A DNA stretch of 8,056 bases from the NCBI GenBank assembly GCA_021159825.1, contig JAGHDR010000042.1, positions 1-8,056 of the forward strand, written 5' to 3'. This stretch comes from Deltaproteobacteria bacterium. Its GTDB lineage: Bacteria; Desulfobacterota; DSM-4660; Desulfatiglandales; Desulfatiglandaceae. Positions 1-5,981 of this stretch are shown here, in pieces. The notes below the pieces were generated by a model. It ran no database searches. It saw only the letters and a list, made by a program, of their open reading frames with translations, and had not been told where the DNA came from. How positions within the stretch are numbered: the stretch's first letter is position 1; each line of letters starts with the position of its first letter. The position numbers and the translations under genes were made by a program.

Positions 1-389
1 CTGATAGACCCCATAGGCCTTGAAGATGGCAAAATTGGTTAGAATAACCCAAAGACTTCCCCCCCGAACACCGGTAAATTCAACCCATTGGATCAGTCTC
101 GGCGCCGTGATCAGAGCGTTTCCCAGGTTGAACAATGAGTGCCCCCCCCCAACCATTGCGCCTGTGTAATCCACCAGGACCCCAGAATGTTCCACAAAAG
201 AAAACCGGCAAAAACGTAATTAAAGAGGGCATAACGGTTCCGGTTGTCGTGAATCTCCTTTTCCAGTTGTAAGAGGGGAACCCAAACCACAAAGATCAGG
301 AAGAAAAAGGAGGGAATCATCCAGGGGATACCCAGCAACAGGCCGCTGGTCAGAGCAAAAAAAAGGCTTTTTCCGGTATTCTGATTCAT
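1..389 (-). pseudogene. lnt: Apolipoprotein N-acyltransferase (Lnt), broken, runs off left edge
   Basis: Lnt is an inner-membrane enzyme that adds the third acyl chain to lipoproteins. The piece starts at an ATG (389-387) with MNQNTGKSLFFALTSG and gives about 80 residues of hydrophobic N-terminus: one span, then FFFLIFVVWVPLLQLEKEI, then a span ending in LLWNILGSWWITQAQ. At a run of nine C on the plus strand (142-150) this frame hits a stop after some 20 unrelated residues. In another frame, positions 143-1 read SLFNLGNALITAPRLIQWVE, then FTGVRGGSLWVILTNF, which matches the Lnt segment just before the nitrilase domain. Compared with the family as I remember it, roughly 50-60 residues between the two halves are missing, so this is a frameshift plus an internal deletion. 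The arrangement resembles Bacteroidetes-type Lnt more than E. coli Lnt, though this is from memory. The catalytic nitrilase domain would lie beyond the window. An assembly error at the homopolymer is possible. Confidence 0.6.
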
Positions 390-521
390 GCGGAATGGTC
401 CAATTCCCGAAAGGCTGTACTTGACCGCCACGGCATTGGCGCCGAACAGCGTACACAGAAAACCGGTAAAAAGGGCACCGGATAATGGAATTTCTCGGTT
501 GCTGAGATTGTTTTGCGTCAT
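390..521 (-). pseudogene. EamA/DMT-family transporter, N-terminal fragment
   Basis: A 44-residue fragment beginning MTQNNLSNREIPLSG and continuing ALFTGFLCTLFGANAVAVKY and SLSGIGPF. This is the first transmembrane helix of EamA (drug/metabolite transporter) proteins, with the typical WG/FGAN-x-VAVK pattern followed by a GPF motif. An intact EamA protein has about 280-300 residues and ten spans; here the frame passes directly after GPF into the start codon of the Lnt-like gene, so about 85% of the gene is gone. The ATG (521-519) lies only 5 bases beyond the rarA stop, so the gene was probably once the last or next member of that operon. The EamA part and the Lnt part form one continuous open frame from 521 to 111, which an automatic caller would report as a single membrane protein. 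Confidence 0.6.
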
Positions 522-526
522 TCCGT

Positions 527-2758
527 TCAGTTTAAACCTGGTGCTGAACAGGCCGTCAGGTGGATGGATTCGGACGTCCATCGAATCCGGTTTCCGGCCA
601 GTTTTTGGGTGATGTAGCGGCGGATTTGATCCACCTCTTTCGGGGAAAGCAACACGGCCAACCGGTCCCGGTAACTGGGCCGGGCCGGTATTTTCAAATC
701 CCCGTCCGTTTCCGGGAACCAGCGGGACAAAATTGCCTCCGTCACAAGCATTTCCATGGCTGTTTGTTCCGAATGGAAATGCTTGATGAGGAGCCCGGCC
801 CGGTCAAAGGCATGGGCGAGATCATCCCGGCTCCAATTCACCATGGGGTCATCCATATCCTCATAGATGGTTTCCTCGGCGGTCATCCATTTTTCCACGA
901 GTTTTTTGTCCAATCCCTCCCGGTCCACCAAATCATAGATCCGTTGACCGCCGCGCGGAACACCTTCAATCAGAGAGATCGTCCCTTCGGGCGCCAGCAC
1001 CTGTGCCACAACTTCAACAGCCGCTGCTTTGTCATGGACAGGCAGAAGCGCGTTACGTCCCACCACCGCGTCAAAGCGCACATCGCCCTGCCCTTTCGCT
1101 GAAACCAGCTTCCGGATTTTCTCCAAAGGACCCGCCATAACCACCGGTCGATCCATTTCTTGCAGGTTCAACGCCTGCGCATGCAGCCCCGAGGCAGCGC
1201 CTTCATCTGCAACCAGCGCCCATACGCTCCCTTCCGGTGTACGTCGAACAGCCTCCCATGTCAACAGGCCGGTTCCGGCATTAAGATCCAGCACATTTGA
1301 ATGACGTTCGATTTCCGCCGCCGCCAGTATCCGGTCACGAACCCCTGCCAGTTGCATTCCGCCCTGGTTTATGGCCCGCTGAAGCCATCGGTCGCGGGTC
1401 CGGTCATTGGGCGAAAAGGTGAGCACTTCCGGGGGCGCCACAATCCCGCCTTCAACCATGGTAGCCAGTTGGGCTTCCCGGCGTTGATTGACCGTAAGAG
1501 AAATCCTTTTTTCGTGACCCTGATCCGACGGATGGTAGAACACCTTTCCCTGAAGCGTGTCCGGAAGATACTGCTGGGCAGTCCAGTGGTCCCGATAGGC
1601 ATGCGGGTAAAGATACCCCTCCCCATGGCCAAATCCCTTCTTATCCCGACTCGCGTCTTTCAGGTGGACAGGGACATCGGTTTTCCCTTCTTTTTCTACC
1701 GTGTGAAGCGCATCGAAAAACGCCAGCGCAGAATTGCTTTTGGGGGCCGTAGCCAGGTAGAGGGCCGCTTCCGCCAGATGAAACCGGCCTTCCGGCAGCC
1801 CCACCCGGTCAAAGGCATCCGCACAGGCCGTGACCACCCCAATAGCTTCAGGATCCGCCAATCCCACGTCTTCCGATGCCAGAATGAGCATGCGACGAAA
1901 CATGAAACGGGGATCTTCACCCGCATGGACCATTTTTGCCAGCCAATACAGGGCGGCATCCGGATCGGAACCCCGCAACGATTTAATAAAAGCGCTGATG
2001 GTATCGTAATGGGCATCACCGTCCCGATCGTACAGCACCGCCCGTCGCTGAATGCTCTCCTCGGCCACGGCCATGTCGACCACAACCGTTCCCTGATCAT
2101 CGGGGGGAGTGGTCTCAACAGCCAGTTCCAGCGCATTCAGCACGCTCCGCGCATCGCCGTTGGCCACATTCACCAGGTGCTCCAGAGCATCAGGCCGGAC
2201 CTGCACCTTAAGCGCCCCATACCCCCTCTCAATGTCAGCCAGCGCCTGAAGGGCAACCGCAAACAGATCCTCTTTACCAAGCGGCTCCAGACGGAAAACG
2301 CGGCTGCGGCTCACCAGGGGTGAATTTACGGAAAAATAGGGATTTTCAGTGGTGGCACCCACAAGAATCACCGTACCGTTTTCAACCCACGGCAACAGGG
2401 CATCCTGCTGGGCCTTATTCCACCGATGAATTTCATCCACAAACAGGATCGTCCGGCGTTCATTTTCATCCCAATGCCTTCGCGCACCGGCAATGGCTTC
2501 GCGAAGATCCTTGACGCCGGTCAAAACAGCGTTCAGGGAAATGAAACGGCTGCGGGTGGTGTTGGCAATGACCATGGCCAGGGTGGTTTTTCCGGTTCCG
2601 GGAGGACCATGAAAAATGATGGAAGAGAGCTGATCGGCCGAAATGGCCCGGCGCAGTAGGCGACCCGGTGCGGCAATGTGCGCCTGACCCACAAATTCAT
2701 CCAGGGTTCTGGGCCGCATACGGGCCGCCAGAGGGGAATGGGGATCTTGTTGATTCAT
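527..2758 (-). CDS. rarA: RarA/MgsA AAA+ ATPase with C-terminal methyltransferase-like domain
   Basis: Replication-associated recombination protein of the RarA/MgsA/WRNIP1 family, a clamp-loader-like AAA+ ATPase acting at stalled forks. With the start at 2758 it has 743 residues. Residues 10-30 carry the family entry motif (RMRPRTLDEFVGQ). Walker A GPPGTGKT is at 51-58, Walker B ILFVDEI at 104-110, sensor 1 GATTEN at 134-139, and the sensor 2 region NGDARSVLNALE at 200-211. The helical tetramerisation part follows, with SEDVGLADPEA near 295-305 and HLKDAS at 365-370. Ordinary RarA ends near residue 430-450. Here about 290 residues follow with a Rossmann methyltransferase look: VLDLNAGTGLLTWEA at 489-503 (SAM motif I) and FDAVVGRNALL at 562-572. 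Such fusions are known from cyanobacteria. A start at 2803 is open but would overlap the upstream gene by 49 bases; 2758 gives an ATGA stop/start overlap, so I prefer it. Confidence 0.92.
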   Translation of the reverse strand: MNQQDPHSPLAARMRPRTLDEFVGQAHIAAPGRLLRRAISADQLSSIIFHGPPGTGKTTLAMVIANTTRSRFISLNAVLTGVKDLREAIAGARRHWDENERRTILFVDEIHRWNKAQQDALLPWVENGTVILVGATTENPYFSVNSPLVSRSRVFRLEPLGKEDLFAVALQALADIERGYGALKVQVRPDALEHLVNVANGDARSVLNALELAVETTPPDDQGTVVVDMAVAEESIQRRAVLYDRDGDAHYDTISAFIKSLRGSDPDAALYWLAKMVHAGEDPRFMFRRMLILASEDVGLADPEAIGVVTACADAFDRVGLPEGRFHLAEAALYLATAPKSNSALAFFDALHTVEKEGKTDVPVHLKDASRDKKGFGHGEGYLYPHAYRDHWTAQQYLPDTLQGKVFYHPSDQGHEKRISLTVNQRREAQLATMVEGGIVAPPEVLTFSPNDRTRDRWLQRAINQGGMQLAGVRDRILAAAEIERHSNVLDLNAGTGLLTWEAVRRTPEGSVWALVADEGAASGLHAQALNLQEMDRPVVMAGPLEKIRKLVSAKGQGDVRFDAVVGRNALLPVHDKAAAVEVVAQVLAPEGTISLIEGVPRGGQRIYDLVDREGLDKKLVEKWMTAEETIYEDMDDPMVNWSRDDLAHAFDRAGLLIKHFHSEQTAMEMLVTEAILSRWFPETDGDLKIPARPSYRDRLAVLLSPKEVDQIRRYITQKLAGNRIRWTSESIHLTACSAPGLN

Positions 2759-4401
2759 CCGCCGATTTTTTCCCCGGCTGGAACTGCGCCATCCCCACCC
2801 CATGTCTTCACAGAGGGAAACAGGGACCGGTCCGTGTGAGGCAAGAATTTCGCCGCACTGAAAAGGTTCATAAACTCCTGGTTGACGTTCAGCTCCAGAT
2901 AGGTAATTTGATCCCGAATGTGAAAGAGTGATTTTTGCGCATCCACTCCCAGAAGGGCCATGGTCGCTCCCGTAAGGGATGTATTGCCCAGGGAAACGTA
3001 GGTACTGAGGGGCAGATCGGGAATCATTCCGATGTTGATGGCGGACCGGGGATTAATATAGCTCCCGAAGGTGCCGGCCACGAAAAACCGTCCAATATCA
3101 TCAAATGCAATGTTCACGGTTTTGGAGATGGTAGTCAAAATGGTGTACATGGCGGCTTTGGACCGAATCAGGCCGTCAATGTCGATCTGGCTGAGGGTCA
3201 ATGGTTTGCCGGTCCCCGAAGCGTTCGCCGGCACCACATTCAGATGGCTGATGCCGTCCATCTCCGTAAGACGTTCCCCACAACGATCCGGCACGAATTT
3301 CCCCATTAGATCAATCATCCCCGCCAGGAAAAGCTGGCTCACCAGATCGATCAGCCCGGAACCGCATATGCCCAAAGGGCCCCGAGCTTCAGTGGCAGCC
3401 GAACCCTCGCGCGCAGGAATCGTCCCGATGGTGAAAGCAGCCGTATCAGGATCAATCCTAACCGTGTCAATCACGCCCGGTGCCGCCATCATGCCCATAT
3501 CGGCAACCCCGCCCTCAAGGGCCGGCCCCGCGGCGCCGGCGCAGGCCATAAGCCAGTCCCGGTTCCCGATCACCACTTCCGCATTGGTACCCACATCCAC
3601 CAGGAAAGAAACATCCTCCCGCTCCGTCATTTTGGACGCCAAAATGCCCGCGATCAAATCACCGCCGAAATAACTACCCACATTGGGAAACACCAATACC
3701 GGTGCTTCCGGATTGATCCCTAGACCCACTTCCCGGGCGTTCACGAGATCCGGACGGTTCACCACCGGAATATACGGTTCCCGGCAAAGCCAGTGGGGAT
3801 CCAGACCCAGAAAGAGGTGGGTCATGGTGGTGTTGCCGGCCACGGTCATACCCACAATGGATTTTCGTGTGACACTGTTTTCTTCCACCAGGTTTCCGAT
3901 TTGATGGTTGATTTCATCCAGCACCAGCGCCTGAAGTTTTATGAGCCCCCCCTCACGCCCTGCAAAGTGAATTCGCGTCAGGATGTCGGATCCGATCTCG
4001 ATCTGGGGGTTGTTAAAAGAAATCTCGTCCAGGGTTTCCCCGCGGGTCAAGTCCACCAATCGCAGCACCAGGGTGGAACTCCCCAGATCCAGAGAAAGGC
4101 CGTAAACCCCTTTGGGTTCTTTCCCATCAAAGACATCAATCAGCCGCCAGCAATCTCCATCTCGATAAACCACCCCTTCCACGCAATAGTCATGGGCTCT
4201 GAGATCCCGCGACAACCGCTTCACCAGAGAAAAATCAACCCGGACATCAACCGCCTTGAGCCGTTGTCTCAATCCCTTGACCAGACGATCCACATCCGCT
4301 GTGTTGTCGCCAAGACTCGGGGCTGCCAGTTCGGGGATCACGCGTTTAATCCATGCGTTGTCTTCAGCCGTTTTTTTCATTTCCATCTTCTCAGTTTTCA
4401 C
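2755..4401 (-). CDS. RACo-like ASKHA ATPase (DUF4445), short form without Fe-S domain
   Basis: Related to RACo, the ATP-dependent reductive activator of corrinoid iron-sulfur protein and corrinoid methyltransferases. From the GTG at 4401 it has 548 residues; ATGs at 4386 and 4380 are equally possible starts. The linker domain ([15 protein letters not shown], 26-40) is followed by the ASKHA fold: phosphate-1 loop [11 protein letters not shown] at 100-110, [12 protein letters not shown] at 188-199, phosphate-2 DVGTNAEV at 269-276, the RACo signature [13 protein letters not shown] at 286-298, GICGSGLID at 344-352, adenosine loop [11 protein letters not shown] at 441-451, and the terminal [12 protein letters not shown] at 501-512. 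Classical RACo has about 95 more N-terminal residues binding a [2Fe-2S] cluster, and RamA has C-terminal [4Fe-4S] motifs. This protein has neither: its six cysteines are scattered and form no CxxC cluster motif. The start falls exactly at the usual domain border, so it may be a natural short type that uses a separate electron donor. Its stop overlaps the rarA start. Confidence 0.85.
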   Translation of the reverse strand: MKTEKMEMKKTAEDNAWIKRVIPELAAPSLGDNTADVDRLVKGLRQRLKAVDVRVDFSLVKRLSRDLRAHDYCVEGVVYRDGDCWRLIDVFDGKEPKGVYGLSLDLGSSTLVLRLVDLTRGETLDEISFNNPQIEIGSDILTRIHFAGREGGLIKLQALVLDEINHQIGNLVEENSVTRKSIVGMTVAGNTTMTHLFLGLDPHWLCREPYIPVVNRPDLVNAREVGLGINPEAPVLVFPNVGSYFGGDLIAGILASKMTEREDVSFLVDVGTNAEVVIGNRDWLMACAGAAGPALEGGVADMGMMAAPGVIDTVRIDPDTAAFTIGTIPAREGSAATEARGPLGICGSGLIDLVSQLFLAGMIDLMGKFVPDRCGERLTEMDGISHLNVVPANASGTGKPLTLSQIDIDGLIRSKAAMYTILTTISKTVNIAFDDIGRFFVAGTFGSYINPRSAINIGMIPDLPLSTYVSLGNTSLTGATMALLGVDAQKSLFHIRDQITYLELNVNQEFMNLFSAAKFLPHTDRSLFPSVKTWGGDGAVPAGEKIGG

Positions 4402-4746
4402 TCTCCGATTATCTTGATCAGGACACGTTTTCTTCGCCGTCCGTCAAACTCCCCGTAAAAAATCTGTTCCCAGGTCCCAAAATCCAGGGTTCCGTCGGTG
4501 ACGGCCACTACCATTTCCCGGCCCATGACCTGACGCCTCATATGGGCATCGGCCCACATTTTGTCGATATTGGACCTCACCCACATTGTGCCGATATTGG
4601 GAGACCGGTTCGTGGGGCACCAGTTTTTTCAGCCAAATCTCATAATCATGGTGCAAGCCGGATTCATCGTCGTTAATAAATACAGAGGCCGTAATATGCA
4701 TGGCGTTGACCAGGATCGAGCCTTCCATTTCGTTACTTTCAGCGAA
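4398..4746 (-). pseudogene. yjbQ: YjbQ (UPF0047) family protein, truncated and frameshifted
   Basis: YjbQ proteins are small (about 130-140 residues) and have weak thiamine-phosphate-synthase activity in E. coli; their true role is uncertain. The remnant reads [17 protein letters not shown], then [19 protein letters not shown] and [11 protein letters not shown] in one frame. From about 4566 it continues in another frame as [20 protein letters not shown], then [20 protein letters not shown] and VLIKIIGE to a TGA at 4400-4398. The first 25-30 family residues have no counterpart upstream and there is no convincing start codon. The frame change sits at two 20-base near-identical units (4553-4572 and 4580-4599). 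The conserved E-x-N-x-D-x-H metal/active-site motif is disrupted there, leaving only DAH. The TGA overlaps the possible GTG start of the RACo-like gene, so translation may once have been coupled. I consider it non-functional unless the breaks are sequencing errors. Confidence 0.8.
4553..4599. repeat. Two 20-bp near-tandem units inside the yjbQ remnant
   Basis: Units 4553-4572 and 4580-4599 (plus strand, cccacatt-N-tg-N-cgatattg) agree at 18 of 20 positions with a 27-base period. They coincide exactly with the point where the YjbQ reading frame changes, and they encode the doubled QYRHNVG/QYRQNVG stretch. A slipped duplication combined with a small loss fits the net frame change. Confidence 0.7.
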
Positions 4747-4838
4747 GTGACAACAAAGGAACAAAATATGAAATAAAAATCAATGCCAAAATATAGCGCA
4801 CCGGGAAAAACCTGAAGTATTTGACCCGGGAACGATGT

Positions 4839-4907
4839 TTCTTGACCCCGATCATACCATGCATTAGAATATTCGTGGTTTTCTCCAAACAGGACCCGAG
4901 CATTCTT
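4839..4907. repeat. Copy 1 of two short direct repeats shared with 5453-5661
   Basis: Two sub-blocks recur in the same order in the 5.45-5.66 kb region. Block A, 4839-4857, matches 5453-5471 at 17 of 19 bases (core cttgaccc-N-gatcatac). Block B, 4891-4907 (aggacccgagcattctt), matches 5645-5661 at all 17 bases. They are 33 bases apart here and 173 apart in the other copy. A chance exact 17-mer in an 8-kb window is unlikely, so the two regions probably share ancestry. Confidence 0.6.
4842..4870 (+). promoter_or_regulatory. Sigma70-type promoter upstream of the 34-aa gene
   Basis: TTGACC at 4842-4847 (5 of 6 to the -35 consensus) and TAGAAT at 4865-4870 (5 of 6 to the -10 consensus) are separated by exactly 17 bases. 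Transcription would start near 4877, giving an untranslated leader of about 90 bases before the ATG at 4969. A second copy of the -35 part of this sequence is at 5453-5471, but without a matching -10. Confidence 0.55.
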
Positions 4908-4968
4908 CGAATACGGAGTTCCACCACCACGGTCCGGCACAATTCACTTTCAAACAAGGAGAAGTAGA

Positions 4969-5073
4969 ATGGCGGATAAAGGAAAAAAAGACAAAGGCAA
5001 AAAAGAGCAACAAAAAAAGGCCCTGCTTAATCCAAAGGAAAAACGAAAATTGAAAAAAGAAAAGAAAAAATAA
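4969..5073 (+). CDS. 34-residue lysine-rich peptide
   Basis: The peptide begins MADKGKKDKGKKEQQ and ends KRKLKKEKKK, with 16 lysines and one arginine in 34 residues, and few hydrophobic residues. An AAGGAG-like ribosome binding site (aaggagaag, 4957-4964) stands about seven bases before the ATG, and a good promoter (4842-4870) lies upstream, so it is likely expressed. The clean start, RBS and stop make it more than a chance open frame. No domain can be named. The strong positive charge suggests binding to RNA, ribosomes or DNA, but this is inference. I have an impression that similar tiny MADKGKKDKG-type proteins occur in other Desulfobacterota, which a search would have to confirm. It is divergent from the yjbQ-RACo-rarA run, with 222 bases between. 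Confidence 0.6.
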   Translation: MADKGKKDKGKKEQQKKALLNPKEKRKLKKEKKK

Positions 5074-5102
5074 ATACCCGGTGTTGTTGGCGCCGATTGT
5101 TA

Positions 5103-5252
5103 GCAAGTGTCCGTCCACGAATGAGAAAATTTATTCGAGTTCAAGGAAGGTGATAATTGTAACCACGGGAATACAGGGTAGTATTTCAAGGATTACAATT
5201 TGAGTCTGACGCTGAAATCGGGCAAATTGGCCATTTGTGGATGGGCACTGGC
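5103..5252. repeat. 150-bp inverted-repeat element (MITE-like or IS remnant)
   Basis: Left end 5103-5131 and right end 5225-5252 are imperfect inverted repeats. The core agtgtccgtccacgaatg (5106-5123) pairs with catttgtggatgggcact (5232-5249) at 15 of 18 positions, and the flanking gc and aatt also match. Inside, a perfect 8-base inverted repeat aattgtaa (5155-5162) / ttacaatt (5193-5200) adds a second stem. No protein of any length is encoded within. Size and ends fit a miniature inverted-repeat element, or an IS whose middle has been lost; a structured RNA cannot be excluded. No target-site duplication is evident. Confidence 0.5.
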
Positions 5253-5323
5253 GGAGCTTTACCTCGAACCGACAAGCTGAGGAAAGTCGGAGACCTGCGG
5301 TTCTCAATAGGAGTTCTTACCAA

Positions 5324-5446
5324 ATGTCTGTGAAATATTTATTTTTTGCTGTGTTTGCTGTAGTTGTAATATTCTTTTTGATAGATATAAAAAAGAACCT
5401 GAGTTCAGCTAAGAAAAAGAAAAAAGAAGAGAGTGAAATAGAATGA
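5324..5446 (+). CDS. 40-residue single-span membrane peptide
   Basis: Begins MSVKYLFFAVFAVVVIFFLI, a single hydrophobic span at residues 5-20, followed by DIKKNLSSAKKKKKEESEIE. Positive charges directly after the span predict the C-terminal tail in the cytoplasm; the tail ends in an acidic patch. AGGAG at 5309-5313 lies ten bases before the ATG, slightly long but usable. The frame is open further upstream to a GTG at 5237, but that extension overlaps the inverted-repeat element and has no protein-like character, so I choose 5324. A possible hairpin GAACCG (5266-5271) / CGGTTC (5298-5303) precedes the RBS. Function is unknown; small membrane peptides of this design include enzyme regulators and type I toxins, and nothing here picks one. 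Confidence 0.45.
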   Translation: MSVKYLFFAVFAVVVIFFLIDIKKNLSSAKKKKKEESEIE

Positions 5447-5452
5447 CATGGT

Positions 5453-5661
5453 TCCTTGACCCTGATCATACATAAAGCTGTTCGGGGGTTTTTTTGAAAA
5501 AACATAGGGATTAAATTCCTGAGTTGTCTTTACAAAAGAGCATCAATTTTCGAGCAGATCCCATGAGCAATAAAATCAAAACCTACACACTTTCCGCCGA
5601 AAAAAAGGGGATCTGCCTGCAACGAATCTCCGGTTTCCTTGAAGAGGACCCGAGCATTCTT
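5453..5661. repeat. Copy 2 of the two short direct repeats
   Basis: Block A at 5453-5471 and block B at 5645-5661 match 4839-4857 and 4891-4907. In this copy the -10 element of the promoter is absent, and the blocks are 173 rather than 33 bases apart. Block B lies within the MNT nucleotidyltransferase remnant, coding for DPSIL. Confidence 0.55.
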
Positions 5662-5714
5662 TTTGCCTATGCCCGGTTCGTTTTTGGGATCTGGATATCG
5701 CTGTTTTTCTGATG
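5563..5714 (+). pseudogene. MNT-type nucleotidyltransferase, decayed N-terminal fragment
   Basis: The frame from the ATG at 5563 reads MSNKIKTYTLSAEKKG, then GFLEEDPSILFAYA, which is the N-terminus of minimal nucleotidyltransferases (MntA-like, often antitoxins of HEPN toxins). The next motif GSFL is found one frame over (5675-5686), and WDLDIAVFL in the third frame (5685-5711). Together these are the G-S...D-x-D catalytic signature of the family, but each piece is in a different frame, and the usual six to eight residues between GSFL and DLD are missing. The rest of the protein is not found downstream, and no HEPN partner is visible. I therefore call it a remnant with at least two small deletions. 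The recognition rests on short motifs only. Confidence 0.5.
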
Positions 5715-5882
5715 CCCGACAATCTGCCCCATCGCCCCCATTCTCACTCACCACACCAAAGAGGCTTTTTCCGGTGATGCTCAACCCTGATCGAATACGA
5801 ACAAGAGATCTTTTCAAATCATTATCATTACAGGCGCTTACATAATGCACATTGCCCGTCTTCCAAGGTGCGAAACACTGAA

Positions 5883-5981
5883 GTGCATATAACCTTTACC
5901 ATTAGAATAAATCAAATCAGGGTAATCTCTGCCCGACCTATGCATAAAAAGGAGAGAAAGAGTTATGAAAAAAATTCCTAA
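5883..5981 (+). pseudogene. BrnT-family toxin, C-terminal remnant
   Basis: BrnT toxins are RelE-fold ribonucleases of about 90 residues, encoded just before their antitoxin. Codons 5883-5981 give VHITFTIRINQ, then IRVISARPMHKKERKSYEKN and S before a TAA. The pattern FTxR...IRxISAR...ERxxYE is the C-terminal strand and helix of BrnT, including the conserved arginine of ISAR. The 17-base overlap with the following antitoxin start is normal for such modules. The N-terminal two thirds (typically a FEWDxxK...KHG stretch) cannot be found in the preceding 300 bases in any frame, so the gene is 5'-truncated and should be inactive. The antitoxin's ribosome binding site lies within this remnant, which may explain why it was kept. 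Confidence 0.65.

Noticed and set aside
142..150. G9 tract as a phase-variation switch of Lnt
   Set aside because: A one-base change could restore a frame, but the sequence also lacks about 50-60 family residues at this point, so slippage alone would not give a working protein.
1301..2323. Long plus-strand open frame of 340 codons
   Set aside because: It lies wholly opposite rarA, has no RBS or family-like motifs, and is the antisense shadow of a high-GC coding region.
3793..4458. Plus-strand open frame of 221 codons opposite the RACo-like gene
   Set aside because: Composition (His/Gln/Phe-rich, no motifs) is that of an antisense shadow; the minus strand carries clear RACo motifs.
4739..4957. 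Minus-strand open frames upstream of yjbQ as its missing N-terminus
   Set aside because: None resembles the YjbQ N-terminal strands; they lie over the plus-strand promoter and direct repeat.
5266..5303. Group II intron domain V-like hairpin (GAACCG...GGAAAG...CGGTTC)
   Set aside because: The outer stem and a GAAA-like loop are there, but the AGC triad is missing, the inner stem does not pair, and no intron reverse transcriptase is in the window.
5479..5506. T-run with following A-run (about 5488-5502) as a terminator of the 40-aa gene
   Set aside because: There is no GC stem before the T-run, and the T/A palindrome has too short a loop.
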